Source of the DNA: Hippophae tibetana
Taxonomy: Eukaryota > Streptophyta > Magnoliopsida > Rosales > Elaeagnaceae
Direction of reading: 5' to 3'
Length of the DNA: 64,000 nucleotides
Assembly (NCBI GenBank): GCA_037013495.1
Contig: CM072810.1
Span: forward strand, 22,079,343 to 22,143,342
A model generated the notes under the pieces. That model was not told where the DNA came from and did no database searches. It saw nothing but the letters and a program-made list of their open reading frames with translations. Shown here piece after piece: positions 23,554 through 33,489 of this stretch. The position numbers and the translations under genes were made by a program. Position 1 is the stretch's first letter. Each line of letters starts with the position of its first letter.

Positions 23554-26500
23554 AGGAATATCATTTTTAAATTATTTATCAAAATTTTAAAAAAAATTTG
23601 TGTTGTAAATAATTGTGATTTTTTTATTTTTATTAAAAAAAACAAAAAAAATATCTAATAAAAACAAAAAAAAATATAATCAAATTTCATAAGAAATAAA
23701 AACAAATAAAAAAATTAAAAATTAAAAATTTTAAATTAAAAATAATAATAATAATTACTACGTGAATAGTAAAATATTTTTAAAAAAAATTTGAAATTTG
23801 AAGTAAAAAAAAACTTACCGTTCATGAATAGTAAAAAAATTTAAAAAATTTGAAATTATTAAAAAAAAAACTTACCATTCATTAATAGTAAAATAATAAT
23901 AATAATAATAATGACAAAAAAGAATATAATAATAATAATAAATTTAACGTTCATAAATAAATAAAAATTTCAAATTTAAAATTTCATAATAAATAAAAAA
24001 ATTAATAATTTTAAATTTTAAATAATAATAATAATTATTATTATAATGTTAATAGTAAAATAATTTTGCAATTTGAAATTTGAAGTAAAAAAAACTTAAA
24101 TAAAGTTTAAATAAAATGTTTTTTAATTATTTTCTTAAAAATAATTTTAATTTTTTTAATAAAATAAGAAAATCAAAATAATAAAAATAATAAAATGTTT
24201 CCTAGGAATGTTGCTTTGTTTAGGATGATGGTTTTTAAGGAGCCTTTGTCCTACCATTCTTTCCTGGGAGTACTCTTGGTTAATATTGATTATGTTATTT
24301 TAACTTAGATATTATACTTAAAAACAAAAAAAAAAAACAAAAAAAAAACTAAAACTATCTTCAAAATTTAAAGTTTTCATTACAATCTAAGGAGTTAATT
24401 GCTTTGTTTGATCTAGGTACAATTGTGTTTTTATGCCTTAATTATTTGATTTGCACCTATATGTGGGTTATCTAAAACCCTCAAACATGCCCTTAGTTTT
24501 AAGTATAGGAAAATTTGAAAATCAACAGGGCATGATTGAAAAAATATAGGTAGACAATCTTGTCTTACCTGTAGGTTTGATTGATTTAATGATGTGGGGA
24601 CATTGAGTTTACTTAAAATGAAATCCCCAAGTTACGTCTTGCTAAGACGTTAAACTAAGCACTAGATGGGAGACAACCCATCATTTTAGATAATTTTCTT
24701 TTATTTCTTTTATTTGTTTTATTTATTTAATTTCTATTGTTTATTGTAGTTTAATTACATGTGAATAATTTTAAAATTGTTAAAACTAAAAATATTTGTT
24801 GAGATGTTAGAAGTTCACAGCGATCTGTCTGTGCGAACTTTATTGTTGAATATGATGGATGCACCTGCATTTATCCATTACTACTTGCACATTCTTTGTA
24901 AATAGGTAATCTTTCTTCTCTTTTCTCTTTATCTTTACTTTACAGTTGTTACATTGAGGAAAATGTAAGTTCTAGGTTGGGGATGGTGAAAAGTTACAAT
25001 GCTTAAAAAATATATATTTTTAACAATTTTTAAAATAAAAATAAAAAAATAATAATAATGTTTTTTTATTTTATGTTCACATTTTCATTTTTATTGTGTT
25101 TGGTTTTATTTTGTGTGATTTAGTAACTTTTGTAATTTTAGAATTAATTTAAAAAAAAATTTACAAAAATTTATCATTTCTTCAAATCAAATTTAAGTAA
25201 ATAGTTAAGTCTTTTGTACTGTTAGATTAATTTTTGAAAACATATCATGAAATATTTTGTAATTATTTTTGGTAATTAGTTAGTTTTTTTGTCATAACTA
25301 GTATTTCTTGATAAGATGTGGAAATTATATTAAACCCAAAATCAATGTTTATGAATATTGTTTTTATTGGAGTCTACCTTTGTGAGATATAATTTGAGCC
25401 TAATTTCTTTTATTCAGAGTGAAATATATATTTTTTCTACTCCAAACACATTTCTTATTTCTTCAAAATTTTAGATGATCTCTATAGGTATTAGCATTGA
25501 ATGTATGAATTTTTTTTCTCATCTTAATAGAGTGTCGTATATTTTTTATTATTATTTTTGCTTAGAATAATTTATTTAAGTAGAAATTAATAGTATATGC
25601 TTTTATCTCATTCGTGCATGACTGTTATAAAAAAAACATATATAGGGTGACCTAAACCAAAATCAAACAAAAAAGCCACAAAATTAACCACTCACCAAAA
25701 TCCTAAAAAAAATGTACAATTTGTACATGGGTTGACTCTCTAAATATATATATATATATATTGCAAAAAAAATCTTCAGAAAAAAAGGAAAAATAGAGAG
25801 GAAAAGAATATATAGTATAATCTACATACTATGACCCACATAGCCTACAAAGTTATGAGTACAAGCTAATTACAAAAAAATATATATGAAGTAATTCCCT
25901 AAAAAGTCATTGCACTTTCTTCGTTTGTAAAAGGCATATATCTTGAAATTCTTTCTTAATGAGTTTGATTTATGCATTAAAATAATTTTTATATATGATA
26001 TCTTTATAATTTATACATTGGATTCCTTTCATGAGATCAATGTTAAAATAACACGTTGAGCCTTTATACTTTATACATATGTGAACATATTAGTTCATTT
26101 CTATACATCAACTATTTCGCATATAAATTAGTATGAGTGTTTGAACCCATAGAATACAGTGTTTTGAGAGTATTGACAAATGCGGAATAGAGTCGAAGCG
26201 AATTCAGATTCTTAGCACTGAAATTGGGTAAAATTAAATTGAAATATTTTTATATGAAATATGAAAATGATTTTCGACTAATTATTATAATAAATCATGA
26301 TTGTTTAAAAAGATTAAAATAATTTATGCTTGAGATTTTAATTATGATCTTAAAAGAGATTAAAAAGTATGAGACATTTTTGTGATATGTTGTTTTATTT
26401 TATTCTTAAAAGTTTATTTTTTTTATTTTGTTGTAATTTTAGTTTTTAAGTTGATTGTTTTTATTATTTCTTTTAATTTTTACATTTAGTTCAATGTTTG

Positions 26501-26650
26501 TGGGTATCATTACTGAAAACTCTCACGAGACTCTAACTCATCCACTGAGGCAACCTAGGTGTTTAAAGGCTTGTTGCATAGGCTAAATGCAACCGTGTCA
26601 ATCCACGGAAGTGATTTAGGATAGTTTAATGTTTAGTTTTTATCGCTTCT
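23554..26650 (+). mobile_element. Non-coding internal region of the LARD-like element
   Basis: 23560-24190 is A-rich low-complexity DNA with AAT runs and repeated TGAATAGTAAAAT-like units. From about 24200 it is conserved with the copy at 63680-64000. A faint protease-like stretch lies at about 24390-24600 (FDLGT, then MIEKI and VDNLVLPVGL). The post-pol string GACGTTAAACTAAGC with GGGAGACAACCCAT lies at 24646-24683. At 24953-24995 is ACATTGAGGAAAATGTAAG before GGTTGGGGATGG, also an Athila hallmark. No reverse transcriptase or integrase lies between protease and post-pol, so the coding core appears deleted. Confidence 0.75.
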
Positions 26651-26687
26651 CTTGCTAAGGGACTAGCAAGAAGCTGGTTGAGGGTTG
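26651..26687 (+). other. Hairpin and polypurine tract before the 3' LTR
   Basis: 26651-26670 is a perfect 7-bp stem (CTTGCTA / TAGCAAG) with a 6-base loop. AAGCTGGTTGAGGGTTG then leads directly to the LTR. The same hairpin occurs at 13211-13230 and 59989-60008 beside the corresponding LTRs. Confidence 0.75.
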
Positions 26688-28446
26688 TAATTAGTGCTCA
26701 AAAAGTACTAAAATTACCATGATTTTATACACATTAATTGATTAAAAATATATATATTTATATGATTTTATCATATATTTATATAAATCCGTCTTTTCGG
26801 AATCATGGGTATTTTTATTGTTTTTTAGGTATTTTTGCCTAAAAACTTAACTTAAAGACTCAAAGAGGAATACTGGAGGCAATACATCACAAATATATTC
26901 ATAGATAAATGAGTAAAAGTCAATAAATATGGAAATATTGGACAAAATGGGTCAAAAATGTCAAAAATGTCAAAAAGGAAGAAATTGCGCACACAGCCGC
27001 TCAGCTGTGCCCAGCAACGCGCGCGCCGCTGCCCATCTGTGCCCCAATCCACGCGCGCCACCTACCCGCTGATGTCAGTTGATGTCATCTTCACCTACTA
27101 CGCGTTTCCTCCATTTTAATCAATTTTTTCCCACTTTTTATTCCTTTCCTCACCTATAAATACCCACATTCTCTTCATAGCTAAACCCACCTTAAAACAC
27201 ATCTTCTCTTCTCTTTCTTTCCCTCATTTATTTGTTTTTAAGTTTTTCTTAGTTTTTAGCTTTTCTTAGTTAGTTTCTCTTAGTTTTAGAGTTCTTCTCT
27301 TTTTGAGAAGAACTAGTTATGTTTTTGTAATTTATTTGTTTTTCGATTTAATAAATGGGAGTCCAAATTCCGTTTGGAGGTTGTCCAACAACGGGAATAG
27401 CGACAAAGTACTGTAAGGATTTTATTTTCTTTTACAGTTATTTTTTATGCTTTATTCTTACATGTTATATTTAATGTCTGTGATTAAAATTAACTTTGCT
27501 CGCTGTTTGTAAACATTATATAATAATAACATTGTTATGCTTGCAAAATATTAAATAGGTAAAACTCTCTAAAATGAATTGATTTTATTTTTATTCAAGA
27601 TTTTATATTAAGAATGTTAGAGAGAAATATATTATTTTTCAGTATAAACTAAAATCTGAAAATTAGATTTTAAAATTTAGTTATCCGGTCTAATTTAGAG
27701 TAGTTCTCTTTTATTTATTGGTACAATCGCCCGGTAGTTACAGTGAAGCTCTATTTCAAAAGTTTTTATAAGAATTATTATGTGAAAATGTATTGACAAC
27801 ATGTTTTTAGTAGTGGTTTTAAAACTTGAAAGTTAGTACTCGGATAATTAAATTCTTAGGTTTAATTTGGACACCTTGAATAAGGTTTAAACTGTCTAAC
27901 CTCACCAAAAGGTGGAATTTAGTGGTTCATTTTCAATCTCTTTGAAAAAAGTATTAATTTAATTAACCAAATTAGTTATCAACCTCACACATAGGTGTTA
28001 ATTGATATGTTTTGTTAACAAAGAATATCTTACCCCACCAAAGGTAGTATTCATATAAAAAAGAGAGAATCAATAAATATCAATTTATATCTTTAATAAC
28101 CTAAATAATATGAGCAAGCATAATTAACTTAGTTATTATATCCATAAATACTCCATTATTATAAATGATAAAATTTGCGTAAATGTTTATTGAATCTTTA
28201 TCTATGTTTATTTTTATGTTATTAGATTAGAAACACAAAAACCCAAATATCGTGACTGGATGTTTAGGATTTAATTTCGTTTTTAAAAATTTGAATAATA
28301 AATTAAAAACCACATACATTCCTTCATTCGATCGACCTTGGGAGTATACTTATCATTTTCTATGAAATGATTCGTGCACTTGTGAGAGTTTTATAAATAT
28401 AAAACCAAAATATTGGTAGGATCGGCGATGCCGGTTCTGCTCATCA
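26688..28446 (+). mobile_element. 3' LTR of the LARD-like element
   Basis: 1759 bp. The start is slightly altered (TAATTAGTGCTC instead of TGATGAGTGCTC); it ends CTCATCA. TATAAATA is at 27155-27162 and a GC-rich block at 26990-27065. The latter half is closely similar to 62031-62796. Confidence 0.9.
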
Positions 28447-28674
28447 AGAAGGGAGACCATTAATGAAATCCATTATTATATCTTCCCAAATTTGACAAGG
28501 AATTGGTAGTGGCTGAAGAAGTCCTGCAGGAGACAAAATCATTGTTTTGATTCTTTGGCACACTTGATAAGAGGTTATATAATTCTTGATAGTGTTATAC
28601 ATTGATGGCCAATAGAAATGTTGAGCCATTCATTTGTATGTTCTGAGAACCCATAAGTGTCCTCCTAAGATGGA
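28447..28674 (-). mobile_element. Chromovirus integrase N-terminal fragment
   Basis: On the minus strand it contains HFYWPSMYNTIKNYITSYQV and CQRIKT (the zinc-binding end of integrase), then SPAGLLQPLPIPCQIWEDI, the standard lead into the catalytic core. It is joined directly to the partial LTR on its right, showing a deletion that removed everything from mid-LTR to integrase. Confidence 0.9.
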
Positions 28675-28933
28675 ATTATTTAACAAAATACATGCAATGT
28701 CCCAGCGGCAATGCTCACGTAGCCCAGTATACAACATAAAATAGTGCGCAATGGCCAAGTAGCTGTGCACATAGTGATACCCTTCATACGCGCACCAACC
28801 TAGTAGTTTTGTGTGCAACAAAATCCTTCTTGCGCGGATTAATCGACAGAGATGTTTTGTGTCGTTCCAAAAGAGTATGCACGTTTATACATACTTGAGA
28901 TTCCTCTTGTGAGTTTTTGAAGAACGTCTAACA
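28675..28933 (-). mobile_element. Partial chromovirus 5' LTR
   Basis: 259 bp matching the first half of the 3' LTR (20510-20765). It starts TGTTAGACG at 28933 and is followed on the right by the target duplication GTATA. The rest of the LTR is missing. Confidence 0.88.
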
Positions 28934-28938
28934 GTATA

Positions 28939-29331
28939 GGATCGATTAAGTCCTATAAGTTTAGGACACATTAAGCGATAACTATGTAGGTCCATTTATT
29001 TTAAGTGATTTTAAGTCTGGTTATGGAATCACAATTCATAAAAAAATATCATATTTTTTAATAAAATGAATATGTTCATAGGTATTTATATATTCTGGTA
29101 CAATACTGGCATATGCCACATAAACGTGTTCATTTATTGAAAACATATGATATTTTTTATACAAATATAGTTCAATAACTCAATATTAAAATTCATGAAT
29201 TAAATGTACATGATCTAATTCTTATAATTATAAGGTTAATTAAAATTTCAACTCAATAAAGGTACAGAAATAAATCAACTTAAAATGTGAAAATTTGCAC
29301 TGATATTAGAACTCTATAAACATATACTCAC
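28939..29331 (-). other. CCD intron remainder, no feature seen
   Basis: AT-rich intron sequence between the chromovirus target duplication and the exon at 29332-29394. Confidence 0.6.
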
Positions 29332-29394
29332 GGGCTTCCTCTTAGAACTCTCATAGTATCTATTGTAAGTGGAAAGTCCATTATTACATTGTAC
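29332..29394 (-). pseudogene. CCD pseudogene, 63-bp exon
   Basis: Acceptor CTGCAG before 29394, donor GTGAGTAT after 29332. It reads YNVIMDFPLTIDTMRVLRGS with no stop, matching the MDFPLTID segment of CCDs that directly follows the iron-ligand motif. It keeps phase with the exons on both sides. Confidence 0.92.
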
Positions 29395-29488
29395 CTGCAG
29401 GCCAATAATTTAATTAATTCAAATTAGTGTGATTGTTAAAATAACAAGTTATAAGTTGTTATTGCTTTAATTTTGTTATTATTTGTAC

Positions 29489-29570
29489 CTCTGTGTAATC
29501 CCTATGTCATGGCTATAGCTACACCTATCAAGTTTTAGATCCACTTTATGAAGTAATTCATTTCCATCAG
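29489..29570 (-). pseudogene. CCD pseudogene, 82-bp exon with HDIGIT motif
   Basis: Acceptor TTTCTCAG before 29570, donor GTAC after 29489. It reads DGNELLHKVDLKLDRC and SYSHDIGITQR. The His in HDIGIT corresponds to the conserved iron ligand of the HDFAIT/HDIGVT motif of CCDs. Open throughout. Confidence 0.92.
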
Positions 29571-29954
29571 CTGAGAAAAAGAAAGAGCCATGAACTCAGA
29601 TTAGCAAGTTCACAAGGGATGTTTCAAAATTAATAGCTATTTATTGGGGCACAAAATCGCTACGTTTGAACATAGACAAAACTCCTTAAATAACATTTAT
29701 AAGGTATACATAATGATATTAGGTACATAAATCATATATGTATATATGTATATACAAACATAACATCTGTACATGAACAAGATACTTAGATATATACAAA
29801 TTATGTTATTTTAATACCAATTTGATATATGCAATATATACGTGCTATTAATACGAAGCTTTAAATCTACATAAATTGGCACAAAACTGCGTTTTTTTGC
29901 TATGTACAAGCTTCGTATAAATATGTATAGACTGTACCTAATGTTAGAATTTAC

Positions 29955-30081
29955 CTAATGTTTCTAGAGTAAAAATATTAATCTCTTAAGGTAGATCACT
30001 TTCAGCTATGGAATACAACTTTCTTGAATGCTCAAAAACAGCTGTGTTACTCATGTCTTTGAGTACATTTCCAAACCTCAA
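29955..30081 (-). pseudogene. CCD pseudogene, exon with in-frame stop
   Basis: It reads LRFGNVLKDMSNTAVFEHSR and KLYSIAESDLP, then TAA (29986-29988) where CCDs have Gln, then EINIFTLETL to a GTAAAT donor. The codon phase implies that the exon starts at 30081, after CAA. A normal acceptor would be CAG there, so the splice site has probably been lost. Confidence 0.9.
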
Positions 30082-30169
30082 TTGAAAGTGTCATGGTTAA
30101 TATATCAGTCCAACTGTTAGAATTTATATTACAAAGACTCTTTTTAAAAGTATTATTAGTTTTGCATAC

Positions 30170-30425
30170 CATATTTAGTAGAGAAGCAGATAGAATAGCT
30201 GCTGAGTTGCCTCGTGCCGCAGGAAGAAAACAGGGTTTATTCCTCTCCTTTTCTAGCTTGAATGTTTCACTCTTAACATGTCTATTGTTGTATTTTACCA
30301 TCTTTGTCTTTGCTAAAATATGAAACATGAAACATGAAACATTCCTTCTCCTTCTACCCAAATGTGACTTGAAGTTCCAAACACAGATTTTGCTGACTTT
30401 AGTCCTCCAAAGAGTGGTTTTGACC
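30170..30425 (-). pseudogene. CCD pseudogene, first recognisable exon
   Basis: After acceptor TAACAG it reads PLFGGLKSAKSVFGTSSHIW and VEGEGMFH in one frame. It then reads RHVKSETFKLEKERNKPCFL and AARGNSAAILSASLLNM in another, up to a GTATGC donor. The change of frame lies around three tandem copies of GAAACAT (30322-30342, plus strand) and the short stretch SKDKDGK beside it. It corresponds to the early-middle part of a CCD. The 177-residue open frame at 30047-30580 crosses this exon, its intron and its flank and is not a protein. Confidence 0.9.
30322..30342 (+). repeat. Three tandem GAAACAT units inside a CCD exon
   Basis: Perfect 7-bp units at 30322-30328, 30329-30335 and 30336-30342. 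Extra units not divisible by three explain at least part of the frame change within the exon. Confidence 0.85.
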
Positions 30426-30640
30426 CTGTTATTGTAATTAATTACTTTAGTTACTTTAATAATTAGCACTATTTCTTTTCTTTTAATAGATTCTTCTATC
30501 CCAATTATGATTTTAAAAGTAATTATAGATGTAATCAATTCTATAAAGTTTATGTTAGTGTTGGTAATATTCGTGATCAAAATGTATAATTATAATTTTA
30601 GTTTTTAAGTGTGTCTTTAAAGAATATTTTAAAGCTGAAG
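30426..30640. other. CCD intron remnant, no feature seen
   Basis: AT-rich sequence between the first recognisable CCD exon and the copia LTR. Earlier CCD exons were not found upstream in the window. Confidence 0.5.
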
Positions 30641-30734
30641 AAACTATCGAGCTTCAACAATCACATATCAGGTATATTTTTGTTCCCCTACACATTAGTT
30701 GCATATTAGACAAAATATGATCAATATGAAAATA

Positions 30735-30955
30735 GACTACTCGGTCAATCGAGTAGTGATTGGATCTATCAAGCAATATTATCTAAATAAATTGATTTTA
30801 ATATATTACTAGATCAATCGAGGGATATACTCGATCAATCGAGGACTAGATCGATCCACCTTTCTTGAATATTAATTAAATGATCACTGGATCAATCGAG
30901 AGGATGTTCGATCGATAGACCAATGTACTCAATCGATCAAGTAGTCAGCTATATG
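30735..30955. repeat. Cluster of (A)TCGATCAATCGAG-type short repeats in copia U3
   Basis: Eight or so variants of GGTCAATCGAG, GATCAATCGAGG and TCGATCGA, spread over 220 bp on both strands, 130-350 bp upstream of the LTR TATA box. They resemble the cluster at 11217-11320. Confidence 0.8.
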
Positions 30956-31086
30956 ATTTTAAAACATTTTTCTATTATGATTTCGATTGTTTTTTAAGGT
31001 ATTGGCCTTATTCCTTAAAAGTGTTTTAATTGATTTTTATGGACAATATGGTAATTTCACTTTAACCTAATGTGCTTCAAAATATT

Positions 31087-31094
31087 CTATAAAT
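31087..31094 (+). promoter_or_regulatory. TATA box of the copia LTR
   Basis: TATAAATA within CTATAAATACAAATC, about 730 bp before the LTR end and downstream of the U3 repeat cluster. Confidence 0.6.
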
Positions 31095-31818
31095 ACAAAT
31101 CTAAGCACACATTTGGAACTAAACACAAAATAGCTTAATTATGCTTATTCTCTTCATCTTTTATTTTTTCTCTTGTTTTGCTAAAATTTTTCCAGTAGGC
31201 TTTTTAATTAAGTTAATTTATCAAACATTTGTGGTTATGTTTGATGGATTAACATGCCTATAATAATAATTGTGTTATTGTACTTTTAACTGATTATCTA
31301 GAGTCGTTAGTTTTTTTTTATTTATCTAATATATTATTTAAATCAACTAGTTAGGATTTTTCAATATTGAATTTGTTCAAGGACACACACTTGCACTTGT
31401 GTTTACGTGCTAACTTTTTAGGTGACAACGGTGCAAGTTTGATTAATTCATGAGACTCGAGTTTGTAAGACTGTAGTTCGGATCGAAATTCCTTTACTAT
31501 AGAAACTATGATGAAAGAAATAGCTTGTAAGTAGGTTACTTAGGAGCATTAATTGGGTAAAGAGGTTGAGTCCTAACCTTGTAACTAGATACTTATTTTT
31601 TATAGTGGATTGTTAAGCGATCCGATGGACCAATGGTTTTTCTCTTAAGTCATTGGTGTGACTTAGGTTGTTTTCACCTAAAAACATCTTGTATTGATAT
31701 TTTTATTTCTATATTACTTTACTTACATGTGATTGGTTGTTTAACTGATTACAAAATTTTAATTTACTATACTTTTGTTGACTAAATATTTAGATCTATA
31801 ACTAAATGAACTTTCATT

Positions 31819-31830
31819 TGTTATCAGAGC
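31819..31830 (+). other. Copia primer binding site (initiator tRNA-Met)
   Basis: TGTTATCAGAGC directly after the LTR is one base away from TGGTATCAGAGC, the standard site complementary to the 3' end of initiator tRNA-Met in plant copia elements. Confidence 0.85.
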
Positions 31831-31867
31831 CATCGGTAGATACACTTAATAAAACTAGGACCTTGTT

Positions 31868-32278
31868 ATGAATAATTTAATTAAGGATGATATTTCAGAT
31901 AATGAGAAAAGTGATGCTGAATTTTTATTCAATAAATTGAATGTATATAGTCTTGATGAATTGCTTTATGATTTAGTTAGAAGTAAGACACAAAAGGAGA
32001 AGTTACCAATAACTAAATTAAATAATAAACTTAAATCCCTTGAAATAAACTCCTCAATTATAGAAAAATAAAAAATTGAACTCTCTAAACGTATTTATGT
32101 TTCAAATTCAAGTCTTGAAAATCTTAAATAGGAAAATAAAAATCTAATGCAGGAACTTAAATAATCAAAGAAGGTGTGAAGTGGTTATCTATTGGATCTG
32201 AATGGCTAAAGAAAATCTGGATTATGGAGAACCTATTGGAGACAAGAGAGAATTAAGTTATATAAAAGAGGATTATAC
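31868..32278 (+). mobile_element. SIRE-like copia gag relic, left block
   Basis: The open stretch at 31868-32071 is rich in Lys, Leu, Asn and Glu (for example SLDELLYDLVRSKTQKEKL), like the coiled region before the zinc knuckle of SIRE-type gag. It begins only 38 bp after the primer site, so most of the N-terminal gag is gone. It ends at the solo LTR insertion (target duplication ACCAT at 32279-32283). The relic is broken. Confidence 0.7.
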
Positions 32279-33028
32279 ACCATTGTTGTCTCTTTTAGGA
32301 GAACATAAAACGTGTAAGTATACACGGTCACAAGTAATAAAATTTGATAAATAAAGTATCGTTCCCATGGAGATTTGTCACTACCGTTTATTGAGTACTA
32401 AAATTATGTCGCTCTGATTTTATCCAAAACAATCGATAATTGGAACAATTTTAAGAAAAGAGTTTTATCCATACATCTCTTCCGAGCTCCGTATAAACAC
32501 ACCTTGCTAAATTAATTCACTATATTCCTATGAGAATTAAATTCACCAAGATTCATTACGTTCTAAGTTCTCAAATGACCACACATACGATAAAGGTATA
32601 TTCCTATCCTTCATATATACATGTTATTCTATCCATGAGCAATATACACAAAAATGCCTCTTCCAAGTTTATGTAAGTGCCACGAATCATTTGATAAATT
32701 TTCCAATAATCAAAAGCATTAAGCACAAATAGAATAAACAAATTAAAATTCTTATAAATCATTCAAAACTAATTAAACTCAAGCTTCATAAATTTAGATA
32801 AAATGCAACCCTAGAAAAATTAAATTACTTCATAAGTTAAAAATTAAAATTACAACAGTTAAGGAATATTAGATGAAGAACAAAAGAAAATTAAAACATC
32901 TCTTCTCCTAAATTTTTGGCACACGCAGAACACAACAGAAGCCAAAAATGGCTTTTGCGTGTACCACTGTCCCGGACCCAAACTCTCCAAAAATTCCCAA
33001 AACTCAAAAACTCCAGCAATAAATGCCC

Positions 33029-33036
33029 TATTTATA
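33029..33036 (-). promoter_or_regulatory. TATA box of the solo LTR
   Basis: TATAAATA on the minus strand (GCTATAAATAGGGC), 150-460 bp downstream of the G-box cluster in U3. Confidence 0.6.
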
Positions 33037-33222
33037 GCTACAAAATACATCTACAAAAATACATTTTTTAATTACGCAGCCACCTGTATCGATATTCGAT
33101 ATCAAAATTGTTATTTTAATATATGCGTGAGAGACAAAACAGAGGGCGCCGTTTCTGATATTTTTTAAATTAAAATAGCATGCCACGTATCAGCGTCTGA
33201 TTCGCTAAAAAGAACAGTGGGA

Positions 33223-33489
33223 CACGTGGCAGCATTTCAAAGGGTGCCAAGAATGGGTGCACGAGGAATTTTCGCACGGGATAGGTGGCGCCGAGAATGT
33301 GGGGGACAGTTGCTGGAACACGTGCGTGATTCTACGTTTTTGCGTTCACCGAAACGTGCCATGTGTCAGCACATGATTGGTTGCAAGGAATGGTGAGACA
33401 CGTGGCAGCTTTCATTTGGTGGGGTAAACAGGTGCATGTGATTGCACCGTAGGAAATCATGGCTTTTGGCAGACGGGTAAAGACACGTG
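33223..33489 (-). promoter_or_regulatory. Four G-box (CACGTG) sites in a solo LTR U3
   Basis: CACGTG at 33223-33228, 33319-33324, 33399-33404 and 33484-33489. Three lie in GACACGTGG and two in ACACGTGGCAG, which contains the ABRE core ACGTGGC. In plants these bind bZIP (ABF/GBF) and bHLH (PIF-type) factors. They sit upstream of the LTR TATA box. Response to abscisic acid, light or stress is only inferred. Confidence 0.7.

Larger units (their letters stand above)
21795..28446 (+). mobile_element. Complete non-coding LTR element (LARD-like, Athila-derived)
   Basis: 6652 bp: 5' LTR 21795-23529, tRNA-Asp-type primer site, 3.16-kb internal region, hairpin and purine tract, 3' LTR 26688-28446. Flanks GGAAG (21790-21794) and AGAAG (28447-28451) agree at four of five bases, so this is one insertion, and it lies in the chromovirus integrase. 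The internal region has no gag-pol; it keeps only a faint protease-like stretch and the Athila post-pol signature. It must have relied on another element's proteins. By eye the LTRs differ at roughly thirty sites in their first 330 bp, so it is not recent. Confidence 0.92.
20220..28933 (-). mobile_element. Deleted Ty3/gypsy chromovirus, split by a nested element
   Basis: Target duplication GTATA at 20215-20219 and 28934-28938 marks the insertion in a CCD intron. On the minus strand the order is: partial 5' LTR (28933-28675), an integrase fragment (28674-28447), the nested LARD-like element (28446-21795), the rest of integrase, a chromodomain-like tail, a polypurine tract, and the 3' LTR (20765-20220). 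Gag, protease, reverse transcriptase and RNase H are absent. The integrase is therefore in two blocks on either side of the nested insertion, and the element is a broken remnant. Confidence 0.9.
15891..30425 (-). pseudogene. Carotenoid cleavage dioxygenase (CCD) pseudogene
   Basis: Eight exon remnants in order on the minus strand encode pieces of a carotenoid cleavage dioxygenase, the non-heme iron enzyme family that cuts carotenoid or apocarotenoid double bonds. Two conserved iron-ligand neighbourhoods are visible: SHDIGIT (exon at 29489-29570) and HGFHGAF (last exon). The wording (VEGEGMFH, MDFPLTID, PRFGNANSMHWFQVEPNCTFH, CTGASF) recalls the CCD1-like/zaxinone-synthase-like branch rather than NCED, from memory only. 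Exons before 30425, one between 29955 and 29570, and at least one between 20023 and 17456 are not found. It has in-frame stops at 29986-29988 and 17416-17418, a 7-bp repeat expansion, and a likely lost splice acceptor. Introns hold a chromovirus, a solo LTR and a long-inverted-repeat element. Confidence 0.92.
30640..31816 (+). mobile_element. LTR of a SIRE-like copia element
   Basis: The right end (TTTCA at 31816) is fixed by the initiator-tRNA-Met primer site that follows. TATAAATA lies at 31087-31094, with the repeat cluster 30735-30955 upstream of it in U3. 31340-31816 matches the fragment at 14785-15260. The left end is not resolved; I place it between 30640 and 30780. Confidence 0.75.

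Noticed and set aside
29640-29900. Similar strings GGGGCACAAAATCGC (29646) and TTGGCACAAAACTGCG (29876) as ends of a small transposon
   Set aside because: They are in direct rather than inverted orientation, are short, and no target duplication was seen.
30047-30580. The longest open frame of the window (177 residues, minus strand) as a new protein
   Set aside because: It runs through a CCD exon, its intron, part of the next exon in the wrong frame, and the upstream intron. Only short stretches match CCD, and splice sites bound them.
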